Of a stretch of DNA of 64,000 nt, positions 26,997 to 35,871 are shown piece after piece; positions within the stretch are counted from its first letter, which is position 1, and each line of letters opens with the position of its first letter. Source of the DNA: Mucilaginibacter endophyticus (GTDB lineage: Bacteria; Bacteroidota; Bacteroidia; Sphingobacteriales; Sphingobacteriaceae). The position numbers were made by a program, and so were the translations under genes. The stretch lies in assembly GCF_003351025.1 (NCBI RefSeq), contig NZ_QPCG01000001.1, positions 1,681,949-1,745,948 of the forward strand. Reading direction: 5' to 3'. Below the pieces are notes generated by a model. It did no database searches. It saw nothing but the letters and a program-made list of their open reading frames with translations, and had not been told where the DNA came from.

Positions 26997-27761
26997 ATGA
27001 GTAAAAATACCGACCGGCATAAGTTTATCCTGCAAAAAGTTGAGACAGATGGTTTTGTAAATGTGCAGGACCTGAGTGGCGAGTTAAATGTTTCGGAAGT
27101 TACTATCCGAAAGGACCTGAAACTTCTGGAAGATAAAAATCTGCTTTTCAGAACGCATGGCGGGGCAAGCAAAACCAATCCATACGCTAATGACAGGCCG
27201 GTAGCCGAGAAGGAAAAATTAAACGGTCCCGAAAAGAAGAAAATAGCTTTCGAGGCCGCCGCCCGTATCGACGCTAATGATTCGGTTATCATAGCATCGG
27301 GCACTACCATGCTGGCGTTGGCCCGTGCTATGCAGCCTAATAAACATCTTACTGTTGTTACAGCAGCCCTTCCGGTAGCGCTTGAGTTATTGCAATATCC
27401 CCAGGTTGATATTGTTCAATTGGGAGGACAAATGCGTAATACCTCATCATCTGTAACGGGCAACTATGCGGAGCTGATGCTGGATGATATGTTATGCGGC
27501 GTTTTGTTTTTAGGGGTAGATGGCATCGATCCGGAAATTGGGCTAACCACCACCAATTTATCGGAGGCAAGGCTCAACCAAAAAATGATTAATGCTGCCC
27601 AAACTACTATTGTACTGGCCGATAGCACAAAATTCGGCAAGCGTGGATTGGCGAAGATCTGTGCGCTTGACCAGATCAACGAGATCATTACCGATAGCGG
27701 CATTAGTCCGGCAATGCTCAATATGCTGGAAGAAAAAGGGGTAAAGGTGACGGTTGTTTAG
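26997..27761 (+). CDS. DeoR/GlpR-family transcriptional regulator
   Basis: 254 residues. The N-terminal DeoR helix-turn-helix (about residues 8-55) includes VNVQDLSGELNVSEVTIRKD and the signature LFRTHGGA. The C-terminal DeoRC sugar-phosphate sensor domain (about 75-235) has the conserved IASGTTMLALAR and LADSTKFGKRGLAKIC. It is divergent from glpD with a 151-bp intergenic gap, the normal place for a glycerol-3-phosphate-responsive repressor of the glp operon. The effector is inferred from position only. Its stop codon is 6 bp from that of the convergent LacI-type gene. Confidence 0.92.
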   Translation: MSKNTDRHKFILQKVETDGFVNVQDLSGELNVSEVTIRKDLKLLEDKNLLFRTHGGASKTNPYANDRPVAEKEKLNGPEKKKIAFEAAARIDANDSVIIASGTTMLALARAMQPNKHLTVVTAALPVALELLQYPQVDIVQLGGQMRNTSSSVTGNYAELMLDDMLCGVLFLGVDGIDPEIGLTTTNLSEARLNQKMINAAQTTIVLADSTKFGKRGLAKICALDQINEIITDSGISPAMLNMLEEKGVKVTVV

Positions 27762-27767
27762 AGTCGG

Positions 27768-28796
27768 TTAAGGTTTGTTTGATGACGATCGCACGATCAA
27801 CTGCGTATCCACTTTTTCGGTAGTAAACTCTTCAACCGGCCATTTACTTTCAATGGTTTTGATAAGCATTTCTGTTGCCATTTGTCCTATTTGGAAAGCG
27901 GGCTGACGGATCACCGTTAAAGGAGGATCAAACAGTTCAACTACATCCGAATTGGTGAAACCTGCAATCGCGATATCCCCGGGAACCTTAAAGCCCCATT
28001 TTTTTAATATCGACATACTGCTGATAGTGAGCCGGTCGCTGCCAATAAAAATTGCCTCGGGGCGGTCATCCAGCGCCATTAACTCTTTCAGCACCAGTTC
28101 AACTTCGTCCTGGATCATGCCACCGTGATTGCAATGCTTAATGTATTCGGGCCTGAGTTCGATGCCGTGTTTGTCAAGAGCTGCTTTATAGCCATCAAAG
28201 CGTTCGTGGCTAATAAGCAGGTTATTTGAATTGGTGAGGTGGGCAATTTTAGTAAAACCCGAATTAATTAGCGTTTCGGTACCATTAAATGATCCCTGGA
28301 AGTTATCGGCGACTACTTTGTGGGTATTAAGATCGGGAGCAGCTCTGTCAAAAAATACTATCGGAAATCCTTTGTCAAGCAGGTATTTGTATTGCGATGT
28401 ATCAGTTGTTTGCGCCGCTAATGACACCAGCAAGCCATCCACATGCCTCGAGAGCAGGTGTTTTACGTTGGCGCTTTCCCTGTCAAATGATTCGTGTGTT
28501 TGAGTGATGATAACGTGATATCCCCGGTTATAAGCGATAGATTCGATACCGTTAATAGCCTGCGAAAAATAGTCATTGGCCACCTCGCATACTACCACAC
28601 CAATGGAGTGGCTTTTTTGCTCCTTGAGGCTCAGCGCGATGGGGTTGGGGCGATAGTTAATTTTTTCAGCATACTCCAGAACAAGCTTTTTGGTTTCGGT
28701 ACCTATTTCATAACTCCCGTTCAGTGCCCGTGATACGGTTGAGGTTGACACACCCAAAGCCTTGGCAATATCCTTAATAGTAACTGATTCAAACAT
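27768..28796 (-). CDS. LacI-family transcriptional regulator
   Basis: 342 residues. The N-terminal LacI helix-turn-helix TIKDIAKALGVSTSTVSRAL (about residues 6-25) is followed by the hinge helix region NYRPNPIALSLKEQ. The rest is a periplasmic-binding-protein-like effector domain (about 62-340) with PIVFFDRAAPDL and EAIFIGSDRLTISSMSILKK. It is divergent from the ECF sigma/FecR/SusCD/fucosidase locus with a 257-bp gap that contains two CG-centred palindromes. It probably controls that locus and itself, with a sugar as the inducer (inference). Confidence 0.93.
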   Translation of the reverse strand: MFESVTIKDIAKALGVSTSTVSRALNGSYEIGTETKKLVLEYAEKINYRPNPIALSLKEQKSHSIGVVVCEVANDYFSQAINGIESIAYNRGYHVIITQTHESFDRESANVKHLLSRHVDGLLVSLAAQTTDTSQYKYLLDKGFPIVFFDRAAPDLNTHKVVADNFQGSFNGTETLINSGFTKIAHLTNSNNLLISHERFDGYKAALDKHGIELRPEYIKHCNHGGMIQDEVELVLKELMALDDRPEAIFIGSDRLTISSMSILKKWGFKVPGDIAIAGFTNSDVVELFDPPLTVIRQPAFQIGQMATEMLIKTIESKWPVEEFTTEKVDTQLIVRSSSNKP

Positions 28797-28808
28797 AATT
28801 TAGTCCGC

Positions 28809-28818
28809 AAACCGGTTT
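28809..28818. promoter_or_regulatory. Candidate LacI-family operator near the regulator start
   Basis: AAACCGGTTT is a perfect CG-centred palindrome 13 bp upstream of the LacI-type gene start codon. It fits AAA[CA]CG[GT]TTT together with the site at 29027-29038. Autoregulation is likely. Confidence 0.45.
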
Positions 28819-29026
28819 TTAAATATCAGGAAAACATTTAATACTGGCTAAGTTATTTTTTAAACGAAAAGTTTGCCGGTGTTTTTAGTGTTGAGATCAA
28901 TGAACGATATCGGCAGATTGACAGGGTTTTGATTAGTTATATCCTGATTAATTAATTGTGATATTGATTTTTAAAGTTGATGTAAAATAATTGTTATAAT
29001 TACTACATTGTACCTGATTTCAATTG

Positions 29027-29038
29027 TAAAACGTTTTA
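29027..29038. promoter_or_regulatory. Candidate LacI-family operator before the ECF sigma gene
   Basis: TAAAACGTTTTA is a perfect 12-bp CG-centred palindrome ending 15 bp before the sigma-factor start codon at 29054. The LacI-type regulator divergently encoded at 27768-28796 is the likely binder, which would couple the sigma cassette to an intracellular sugar signal. Confidence 0.5.
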
Positions 29039-29053
29039 TCCCCTGGTTAAGCT

Positions 29054-29674
29054 ATGTCTCACGAACAAATTGTTCATGACGATCATAATACTGCTACGTG
29101 GCTTGCTTTTAAAGAAGGCAATTGGGATGCTTACACCCGCTTATATAACAATCATTTCAAAATCCTGAATAACTACGGATATAAATTTACACGGGATGTA
29201 AACGTAATTGAAGATGCCATACACGATCTTTTCATTAGGCTTTGGACAAACAGGCCAGGCTTGGGCAACCCGGTTTCGGTAAAAAACTATCTTTTCAAAT
29301 CCCTGCGAAGCATTATTTTCCGTAAGCTGCAATCGAAATCGCGCTTTGTTGACCTGGAAGACGAAGCTGAGCATAACTTCCCTTTCGAAATTTCATTCGA
29401 TCAGCAGATCATTGCAGATGAAGAGGAGCTGGAATTACAGAAGAAAATCAAATTTCATATAAAAACATTGCCGCCGCGGCAGCAGGAAATCATATATCTG
29501 CGCTTTTACGAGGGTTTAGGTTATGATGAAATAGCCGATATCATGGAAATTAACGTGAGTTCGGCTTATAAATTGATCTATAAGGCCTTTGATAATCTTC
29601 AGGATGTGCTTAAAGCATCCAAATTGGCTATTGTTTTAGCGCTGTATTCGTGCTTTTGCGTAAATAATCACTAA
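29054..29674 (+). CDS. ECF RNA polymerase sigma factor (FecI-like)
   Basis: 206 residues. Region 2 (about 20-95) includes YTRLYNNHFKILNNYGYKFT and DAIHDLFIRLWTNRP. Region 4 (about 140-190) includes LPPRQQEIIYLRFYEGLGYD with the helix EIADIMEINVSSAYKLIYKA. It is followed 80 bp later by a FecR gene and then SusC/SusD and a fucosidase gene. The C-terminal ~15 residues are hydrophobic (LAIVLALYSCF), as in other sigma factors of this subfamily. A CG-centred palindrome lies just before its start. Confidence 0.94.
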   Translation: MSHEQIVHDDHNTATWLAFKEGNWDAYTRLYNNHFKILNNYGYKFTRDVNVIEDAIHDLFIRLWTNRPGLGNPVSVKNYLFKSLRSIIFRKLQSKSRFVDLEDEAEHNFPFEISFDQQIIADEEELELQKKIKFHIKTLPPRQQEIIYLRFYEGLGYDEIADIMEINVSSAYKLIYKAFDNLQDVLKASKLAIVLALYSCFCVNNH

Positions 29675-29754
29675 AAAATAATTTTTTTTTCGGTTTGTAG
29701 GGATAATTGGGATAGGGTGCTGTCTATAAGGGTAAAATAACAACCTTATATCCA

Positions 29755-30786
29755 ATGCTAACCTCAAAATATAGTAATTATACCCTTGCCGATTATTTAG
29801 AAGATGATGATTTTGTTCGTTCGGTCATCAATCCATCTGCAAATGATGGTTTATTATGGCAGGAAGTAGCTGCCCAATATCCCGGTCAGCGAAAAATAAT
29901 TGCTGATGCATCAAAAATCATCACCACTTACCGAAAGCAGGACGTTTTTACCAATAGTACTAACCAGGAAAAGGTTTGGCTCAAAATAGCTGCTACTTTA
30001 CAAACCGAACCTGCACGGCCAAAGGTGTTTTCATTAAACAGGTACCTGCGTGTTGCCGCGATGTTACTGCTGGTGTCATCTATAGGTATCGCGCTGTGGC
30101 TGACTAAAGCCCGCCAACAAGAAATAGACACCCCATTTGGCGAACTACGTACGGTTAACTTGCCCGATGGTTCAACCGTTGTACTTAACGGTAACTCAAA
30201 ATTAAGCTACAAAGATAATTGGGATAAAAATCCGCGTGAGGTTTGGATAAGCGGCGAGGGCTTGTTTAATGTGAAGCATATCAATAAGGACCCTCATTCA
30301 ATAAAACCGGCCGAAAGGTTTATCGTGCACTGCTCAGATATGAATATCGAAGTACTGGGCACAACCTTTAATGTACGGAGCCGTCACAATAAAACCGATG
30401 TAGGGCTGGTACAGGGAAAGATCAGGCTTGATTATGTCGATGCTGTATCTGCGAAGCAATCGCTGATTATGAAGCCGGGCGACTATGTGCGGCATGCTTA
30501 TAAGAAAAATGTTACCCGCGTTTTCCTCCCAGCTCCGGAAAAAATTACCAAATGGACAAAGCACCAGCTTTTATTTAATGACGCTACCCTGGCGCAGATC
30601 AGCGAGATCATGACCGATGACTATGGTTATCATGTCAGTTTTTCAAGTCCTGAATTAACCACGCTCAAAATAGAGGGAGAGATAAATGTGCCGAATGTTG
30701 ATGAGCTGATAGAAACCATCTCTACTACGCTTCCTGTGAAAATTATACGCACTGATAAAAATATCACTATTACTAAACAAAACTAA
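29755..30786 (+). CDS. FecR-type anti-sigma factor
   Basis: 343 residues. An N-terminal cytoplasmic part (1-95) would bind the sigma factor. One membrane helix spans about 97-116 (YLRVAAMLLLVSSIGIALWL). The FecR domain (about 122-225) has the conserved LPDGSTVVLNGNSKLSY and VLGTTFNVRSRHNKTDVGLV. The DUF4974-like C-terminus has LLFNDATLAQISEIMTDDYG. It lies 19 bp upstream of the STN-containing SusC gene, completing a sigma/anti-sigma/transducer cascade. Confidence 0.94.
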   Translation: MLTSKYSNYTLADYLEDDDFVRSVINPSANDGLLWQEVAAQYPGQRKIIADASKIITTYRKQDVFTNSTNQEKVWLKIAATLQTEPARPKVFSLNRYLRVAAMLLLVSSIGIALWLTKARQQEIDTPFGELRTVNLPDGSTVVLNGNSKLSYKDNWDKNPREVWISGEGLFNVKHINKDPHSIKPAERFIVHCSDMNIEVLGTTFNVRSRHNKTDVGLVQGKIRLDYVDAVSAKQSLIMKPGDYVRHAYKKNVTRVFLPAPEKITKWTKHQLLFNDATLAQISEIMTDDYGYHVSFSSPELTTLKIEGEINVPNVDELIETISTTLPVKIIRTDKNITITKQN

Positions 30787-30805
30787 CCCCCTAAACAAAC
30801 ATTTT

Positions 30806-33800
30806 ATGCGAAAACTCGACTCATCAAATTTTTTTAGATGTTGCTGTTTCCTGATGGTTTTGCTCGGCCAGTCGGTTTACGGTTTTGCCCAGATGGCATT
30901 AACCAGTAACAACCGTGTGCACGCCAAAAGCTTCGGTTATACGGCACCCCAGGCTGTTGAAAGCAAGATCCTGCTAAAAGACGCGCTCGATAACCTGAAA
31001 AAACAGTTTAATATCCAGATAGCTTACCAGGAAGGCTTGCTTGATAACAAGTTTGTACCTGCAAATTTAACCAGCAACGTAAGCCAGCTAACACTTGATG
31101 ATAATTTGAAACAATTGTTATCTGCTTTTCAGCTAACTTATCGTAAGATAAATGATAACCAGATCTCCATTTTTACAGTAAAGGATGTTAATGTGGCTGT
31201 TGCAGCAGTTACATTAACCGGTAAAGTTGTTGATGCAGGCGATGGCCAGCCGGTTATTGGCGCATCGGTTTACCTAAAAATGGATAATAAAGTAGGGGCA
31301 ACCACTGATTTATCGGGTAATTTTAAGCTGATAATACCAGACAAGTATGCGGGTAAGCCTTTAACCCTTGTAGTGGCCTATGTAGGATATAACCAGGAGG
31401 AAGTTCCTGTTTCCGATCCGGCATCGCCTTTGCAAATTAAACTCGCGCAAAATAACAAAGCCCTTAATGAGGTTGTAGTTACCGCGCTTGGTATCAGCAA
31501 GCAGAAAAAATCATTAGGCTATTCTGTTACCGAGGTGAAGGGTACCGAATTTACCCAGGCACGTGAAAATAACGTAGCCAACGCGCTTACCGGTAAAGTT
31601 GCGGGTGTTAACGCGGCAGGTTTATCAACCGGTCCGGGCGGATCAAGCCGCGTGGTGATCAGGGGTAACGGTGGCCTTGCAGGCGACAACCAGCCACTAT
31701 ATGTGGTGAACGGTATGCCGATTGATAACAGTGTACCGGGCGGTGCAGCAACTGTTAATGGTATCACCAATAATGTTGACCGTGGCGATGGTATAGCTGC
31801 AATCAATCCCGATGATATTGAATCGATCAGCGTACTTAAAGGTGGTACTGCCGCGGCGCTTTATGGTTCAAGGGCTGCAAATGGTGTTATTTTGATCACT
31901 ACTAAAAAAGGCCGCATCCAAAAAGGAGTAGGGGTTGAGTTTAACTCTACAGCTACTTATGATAATGTAGCGGTGTTCCCCGATTATCAGTATGAATACG
32001 GACAAGGCGACGGTGGCGTAAAACCAACCACATTGGCAGCTGCACAAGCCAGCGGAAGGCGCTCATGGGGAGCAAAAATTGATGGCTCAACCGACTATGT
32101 TGCTGTTGACGGGCTTGCACACCCTTATGTAGCGCAGAAGAATAACCTTAAAAACTTTTACCAAACAGGTAGCACTTATACCAATAGCCTTGCATTTGTA
32201 GGTGGCAATGAAGCCTTTACTTACAGGTTTTCGGCTGCCGATCTGAACAGTAAAGGTATTTTGCCGGGGACTACCTATGATCGTAAAACCTTTAACCTTG
32301 CGCTAAACGGAAAGCTAAGCAACAAGCTTTCAATAGAGGCATTAGCCCAGTATAACGTTGAAACAGGGCATAATCGTACCGGCGCGGGCGACGCGCTGGG
32401 CAACCCTAACTGGACACCGCTTGAAGTGGCCAACACGGTTGATGTTCGCTGGCTAAAACCAGGTTATGATGCCATGGGTAACGAGATGGTTTGGAATGAC
32501 GCTTCTATTGCCTCAAACGGGTACTTTGTGATCAACAAGTATAAAGAAGACGACGTAAAGAACCGTTTTATAGGCCAGGGATCAATCATTTATTCGCCTA
32601 TCAAAGACCTTACTTTTAAGGCAACTATCAGCCGCGACTTTTTTAACTACAACTATACTAATATACTGCCAACAGGTACATTGTATACCCCCAATGGTCA
32701 GTACGCCGGTATCAAGTCGGATGTATCTGAAACAAACGAGCTGGCTACAGTTAGTTACAGGACTAAGATCATCAGCGATTTAAACGTGGGTGTTTTGGGT
32801 GGTGTAAACAGCCGGAAAAACGCAACTAACCAGTTAACGTTTAGCGGTTCGCAATTTACTATCCCTTATTTTTACAGTTTTACCAACCTTGCTGTTTCAT
32901 CAACAACGCCATATAATGCTAAAATCGTAACTAATTCGGTTTTTGGCTCGGCCGATTTTGATTACAAGAGCCTGGTGTTCCTGTCATTCACCGGCAGGAA
33001 GGATTGGTTTTCGACACTTAGTCCTAAAAGTAACAGCATTTTCTATCCAAGTATAGGCGGTAGCTTTATCCTTTCGGATGCGGTTAAACTTCCTGAATTT
33101 TTTAACATGGCCAAGCTGCGTGGCTCATGGGCGCAGGTAGGTGGCGGTGCTCCCGATCCGTATGTTATTAACCTTACTTACAGCAACGTACCAAGCGCCG
33201 GACAGCCGCTGCAAAACGTAACAAGCAACAACATCACCAACAGCAACCTTAAACCATATACTTCAACAACGTTTGAAGGCGGTTTTGAGTTACAGATGCT
33301 CAGGAACCGTTTAGGCTTGGATGTTACCTTGTATGATCGTAAAACAACCAACGATATCGTAAACACCGCCATCTCTTCAACGTCAGGCTATAATAACGTG
33401 ATCCTGAACGTTGGCGAAGTAAGCAATAGGGGTATTGAGGTTTTATTGAACGGTACGCCTGTAAAAACAGCCAATTTTAACTGGACGGTAAGTTATAACG
33501 TAGCTTACAACGATAACAAAGTAGTTAAACTGGCGCCCGGTCTTAATACTATTCAGCTTGCTACTTCGGTAGGTAACTGGGGTATTTTAGATAACATTGA
33601 AGGTAAGCCGTTTGGTATGCTGGTTGGTACCCGTATGCAGAAGGATGCTAACGGAAATGTAGTATTTAATGCCACTACAGGCTTACCGGTGCAAACCCCG
33701 CTGCAGCAGCTTGGTAAAAGTGTTGCCCCGCTTACTATGGGTTTAACAAACGAATTCAGGTATAAGCGGTTCTCATTAAACTTCCTGGTTGACGGCAAGT

Positions 33801-34246
33801 TTGGCAACAAGGTGTTTTCTGTAATGGAAGTTTACGCCACCCGTTTAGGCTTGATGAAATCAACATTGCCGGGCAGGGAAAATGGCCTGGTATTGAACGG
33901 TGTTGATCAAACAGGTGCTCCTTATACCCGCACGGTGCCGGTAAGCGGATTAAGGTCATACTATGATAACTATAAAACATACTCCGACCTGTTTTTACAC
34001 GATGGTAGCTTTGTTAAACTTCGCCAGGTTATCCTGTCGTATGCTCTTCCAACCAATCTTTTAAACAAAGTTAAAATCCAATCGGCCAGTATTTCATTCG
34101 TTGCCCGGAACCTTTGGACTATCTACAAAAAGACAGACAACTTCGATCCGGAGCAGAGCTTCACCAACAGTAATGCGCAGGGATTCGAGTCTATCGGTTT
34201 GCCGCGTACACGCTCACTTGGTGTAAACCTGGCTGTTAAGTTTTAA
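30806..34246 (+). CDS. SusC/RagA TonB-linked outer-membrane transporter with STN domain
   Basis: 1146 residues. After an unusually Cys- and Phe-rich signal segment (FFRCCCFLMVLLGQSVYGFA) comes an STN domain, about residues 50-132. A carboxypeptidase-like regulatory domain (about 143-222) has TGKVVDAGDGQPVIGASVYL. The TonB box region reads NEVVVTALGISKQKKSLGYS (about 224-243). The plug has AALYGSRAANGVILITTKKG and is followed by the barrel. Variants that start the plug with VVTALGI rather than VVVGYGT pair with SusD-like type 2 lipoproteins, as here. The neighbouring fucosidase gene suggests a fucosylated glycan or glycoside as substrate. Confidence 0.95.
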   Translation: MRKLDSSNFFRCCCFLMVLLGQSVYGFAQMALTSNNRVHAKSFGYTAPQAVESKILLKDALDNLKKQFNIQIAYQEGLLDNKFVPANLTSNVSQLTLDDNLKQLLSAFQLTYRKINDNQISIFTVKDVNVAVAAVTLTGKVVDAGDGQPVIGASVYLKMDNKVGATTDLSGNFKLIIPDKYAGKPLTLVVAYVGYNQEEVPVSDPASPLQIKLAQNNKALNEVVVTALGISKQKKSLGYSVTEVKGTEFTQARENNVANALTGKVAGVNAAGLSTGPGGSSRVVIRGNGGLAGDNQPLYVVNGMPIDNSVPGGAATVNGITNNVDRGDGIAAINPDDIESISVLKGGTAAALYGSRAANGVILITTKKGRIQKGVGVEFNSTATYDNVAVFPDYQYEYGQGDGGVKPTTLAAAQASGRRSWGAKIDGSTDYVAVDGLAHPYVAQKNNLKNFYQTGSTYTNSLAFVGGNEAFTYRFSAADLNSKGILPGTTYDRKTFNLALNGKLSNKLSIEALAQYNVETGHNRTGAGDALGNPNWTPLEVANTVDVRWLKPGYDAMGNEMVWNDASIASNGYFVINKYKEDDVKNRFIGQGSIIYSPIKDLTFKATISRDFFNYNYTNILPTGTLYTPNGQYAGIKSDVSETNELATVSYRTKIISDLNVGVLGGVNSRKNATNQLTFSGSQFTIPYFYSFTNLAVSSTTPYNAKIVTNSVFGSADFDYKSLVFLSFTGRKDWFSTLSPKSNSIFYPSIGGSFILSDAVKLPEFFNMAKLRGSWAQVGGGAPDPYVINLTYSNVPSAGQPLQNVTSNNITNSNLKPYTSTTFEGGFELQMLRNRLGLDVTLYDRKTTNDIVNTAISSTSGYNNVILNVGEVSNRGIEVLLNGTPVKTANFNWTVSYNVAYNDNKVVKLAPGLNTIQLATSVGNWGILDNIEGKPFGMLVGTRMQKDANGNVVFNATTGLPVQTPLQQLGKSVAPLTMGLTNEFRYKRFSLNFLVDGKFGNKVFSVMEVYATRLGLMKSTLPGRENGLVLNGVDQTGAPYTRTVPVSGLRSYYDNYKTYSDLFLHDGSFVKLRQVILSYALPTNLLNKVKIQSASISFVARNLWTIYKKTDNFDPEQSFTNSNAQGFESIGLPRTRSLGVNLAVKF

Positions 34247-34261
34247 TACTTTAAATTGAAA

Positions 34262-35797
34262 ATGATGAAAAGACATTTAACCAAATATATTTATTGCTCA
34301 CTGGTAATGCTTGGCATTATCAGCACACAATCGTGTACCAAAAACTTCGATACGCTTAACGTTAACCCCGATGCCTCGTCAAAAGCGGTGCCTCAGTACA
34401 TTTTTACCAAATCGCAGTATGATGGTACTGCCCGCATGCTCGACCTATTGCTGGGAACTATGCAGTACAGTACCAGTTTTAATGACGTGGCAGGTTTCGG
34501 ATCGAAATATGTATTGAGCCAGAGTCCGCAATCGGCAGCTGCTTTTAGTAATGCTTACCCTAACGAGATCAATGAATTGGTTGAAGTATTGAAAGCCGTT
34601 GGCACCGATGCATCACAGGTAAACCTGCAGGCCGAAGCTCGGATCTGGAAAGTGTATTGCTTTAGCCGTCTTACTGATTTGTACGGCGATATCCCTTATT
34701 CACAAGCCGCACAGGGTTATAACCAAGCGGTATATAAACCAGCTTATGATGCCCAAAAAGATATCTATGCCGATTTATTGAAGGAGCTTGATCAGGCAGC
34801 ACAAAGTCTTGATGCTACCAAAACTACATTTGGCGCATCCGATTTGATTTATGGCGGTAATACGGTAAAATGGAAAAAATTCGCTTACTCATTAATGCTC
34901 AGGTGCGCCATGCGCATGACCAAGGTTGATATCGCGCAGGCACAAACCTGGGCTGCAAAAGCCATAGCCGGCGGCGTTATTCTGGACGATGCCGATGTTG
35001 CTAAAGTAGCTTATGTTGGTGCCGGACAGGACATCAACAAAAATCCATTAGCACTTGATCTTTACAATAACGATTATATAGCAGGTAACGGCTCTACCAA
35101 TACCGAAGGCGGCAAGTATCAGGATGTTTTTATCAACTATCTGAAAACCAATAAAGACCCTCGCCTTGCTGTCGTATCTGTTGTGTGGAACGGTGGTGCG
35201 GCTGATACTACCTCGGCTATCCAAAAAGGCATGTCATCAGGCCTGAATGCCAAGCCTGCGGATTTTGTGACTTACTCGGAACCTAACCCTAAAACCATAT
35301 TGCTGTTAAACTCTCCGAGGTTGGTTTTTACCGCTGCCGAAAGTTATTTCCTGTTATCTGAAGCCGCGGCAAGGGGCTGGTATACTGCTGCATCTGCAGA
35401 ATCATTGTACCAGAGTGGTATAGCCGCGTCAATGCGTCAATGGAGCATTATTGCCGGTAGTGCGGGCACCATTACCACCGCGCAGATCAATTCATATATC
35501 AACGCGCATCCTTTTAATACCGGAGGTACGCTTGATCAGAAAATGGAGCAGATCTATACCCAGTTTTGGGTTGGTATATTCCCTGATGCGCAGGAGGTTT
35601 TTGCAAGCTACAGGCGCACAGGTTATCCTGCCCTTGTGCCTAATAATTATGTTGGTAATGCTACCGGTGGCAAAATATTCAGGAGGATGTTGTACCCGGT
35701 CGCTGAGCAAAACCTTAACGCCGCATCATATGCCGCCGCTATTGCGCGCCAGGGTCCCGATGATTTTTTAACCAGGATCTGGTGGGATAAACAATAA
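34262..35797 (+). CDS. SusD/RagB-type outer-membrane lipoprotein (SusD-like 2 subfamily)
   Basis: About 511 residues from the ATG at 34262; the in-frame TTG at 34256 is disfavoured. The lipobox IISTQSC puts the lipidated Cys at about residue 25, followed by TKNFDTLNVNPDASSKAVP, which is typical of the SusD-like 2 subfamily. The TPR motif region EARIWKVYCFSRLTDLYGDI and the C-terminal half with ESYFLLSEAAARGW also fit. It starts 15 bp after its SusC partner. A terminator at 35828-35857 follows, before the fucosidase gene. Confidence 0.93.
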   Translation: MMKRHLTKYIYCSLVMLGIISTQSCTKNFDTLNVNPDASSKAVPQYIFTKSQYDGTARMLDLLLGTMQYSTSFNDVAGFGSKYVLSQSPQSAAAFSNAYPNEINELVEVLKAVGTDASQVNLQAEARIWKVYCFSRLTDLYGDIPYSQAAQGYNQAVYKPAYDAQKDIYADLLKELDQAAQSLDATKTTFGASDLIYGGNTVKWKKFAYSLMLRCAMRMTKVDIAQAQTWAAKAIAGGVILDDADVAKVAYVGAGQDINKNPLALDLYNNDYIAGNGSTNTEGGKYQDVFINYLKTNKDPRLAVVSVVWNGGAADTTSAIQKGMSSGLNAKPADFVTYSEPNPKTILLLNSPRLVFTAAESYFLLSEAAARGWYTAASAESLYQSGIAASMRQWSIIAGSAGTITTAQINSYINAHPFNTGGTLDQKMEQIYTQFWVGIFPDAQEVFASYRRTGYPALVPNNYVGNATGGKIFRRMLYPVAEQNLNAASYAAAIARQGPDDFLTRIWWDKQ

Positions 35798-35827
35798 TGT
35801 TGAAGTTTTATTAGTTGATGTTGTTTT

Positions 35828-35857
35828 AGGGAGGGCGTGGGGCCCTCCCTGATTTTT
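35828..35857 (+). terminator. Terminator between SusD-like gene and fucosidase gene
   Basis: AGGGAGGGC (35828-35836) pairs with GCCCTCCCT (35842-35850), followed by GATTTTTTT. It is a classic GC-rich stem with a T-run. The fucosidase ATG follows 14 bp later, so the enzyme is expressed by read-through or from an overlapping promoter. Confidence 0.8.
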
Positions 35858-35871
35858 TTAAACCGTGTTTA

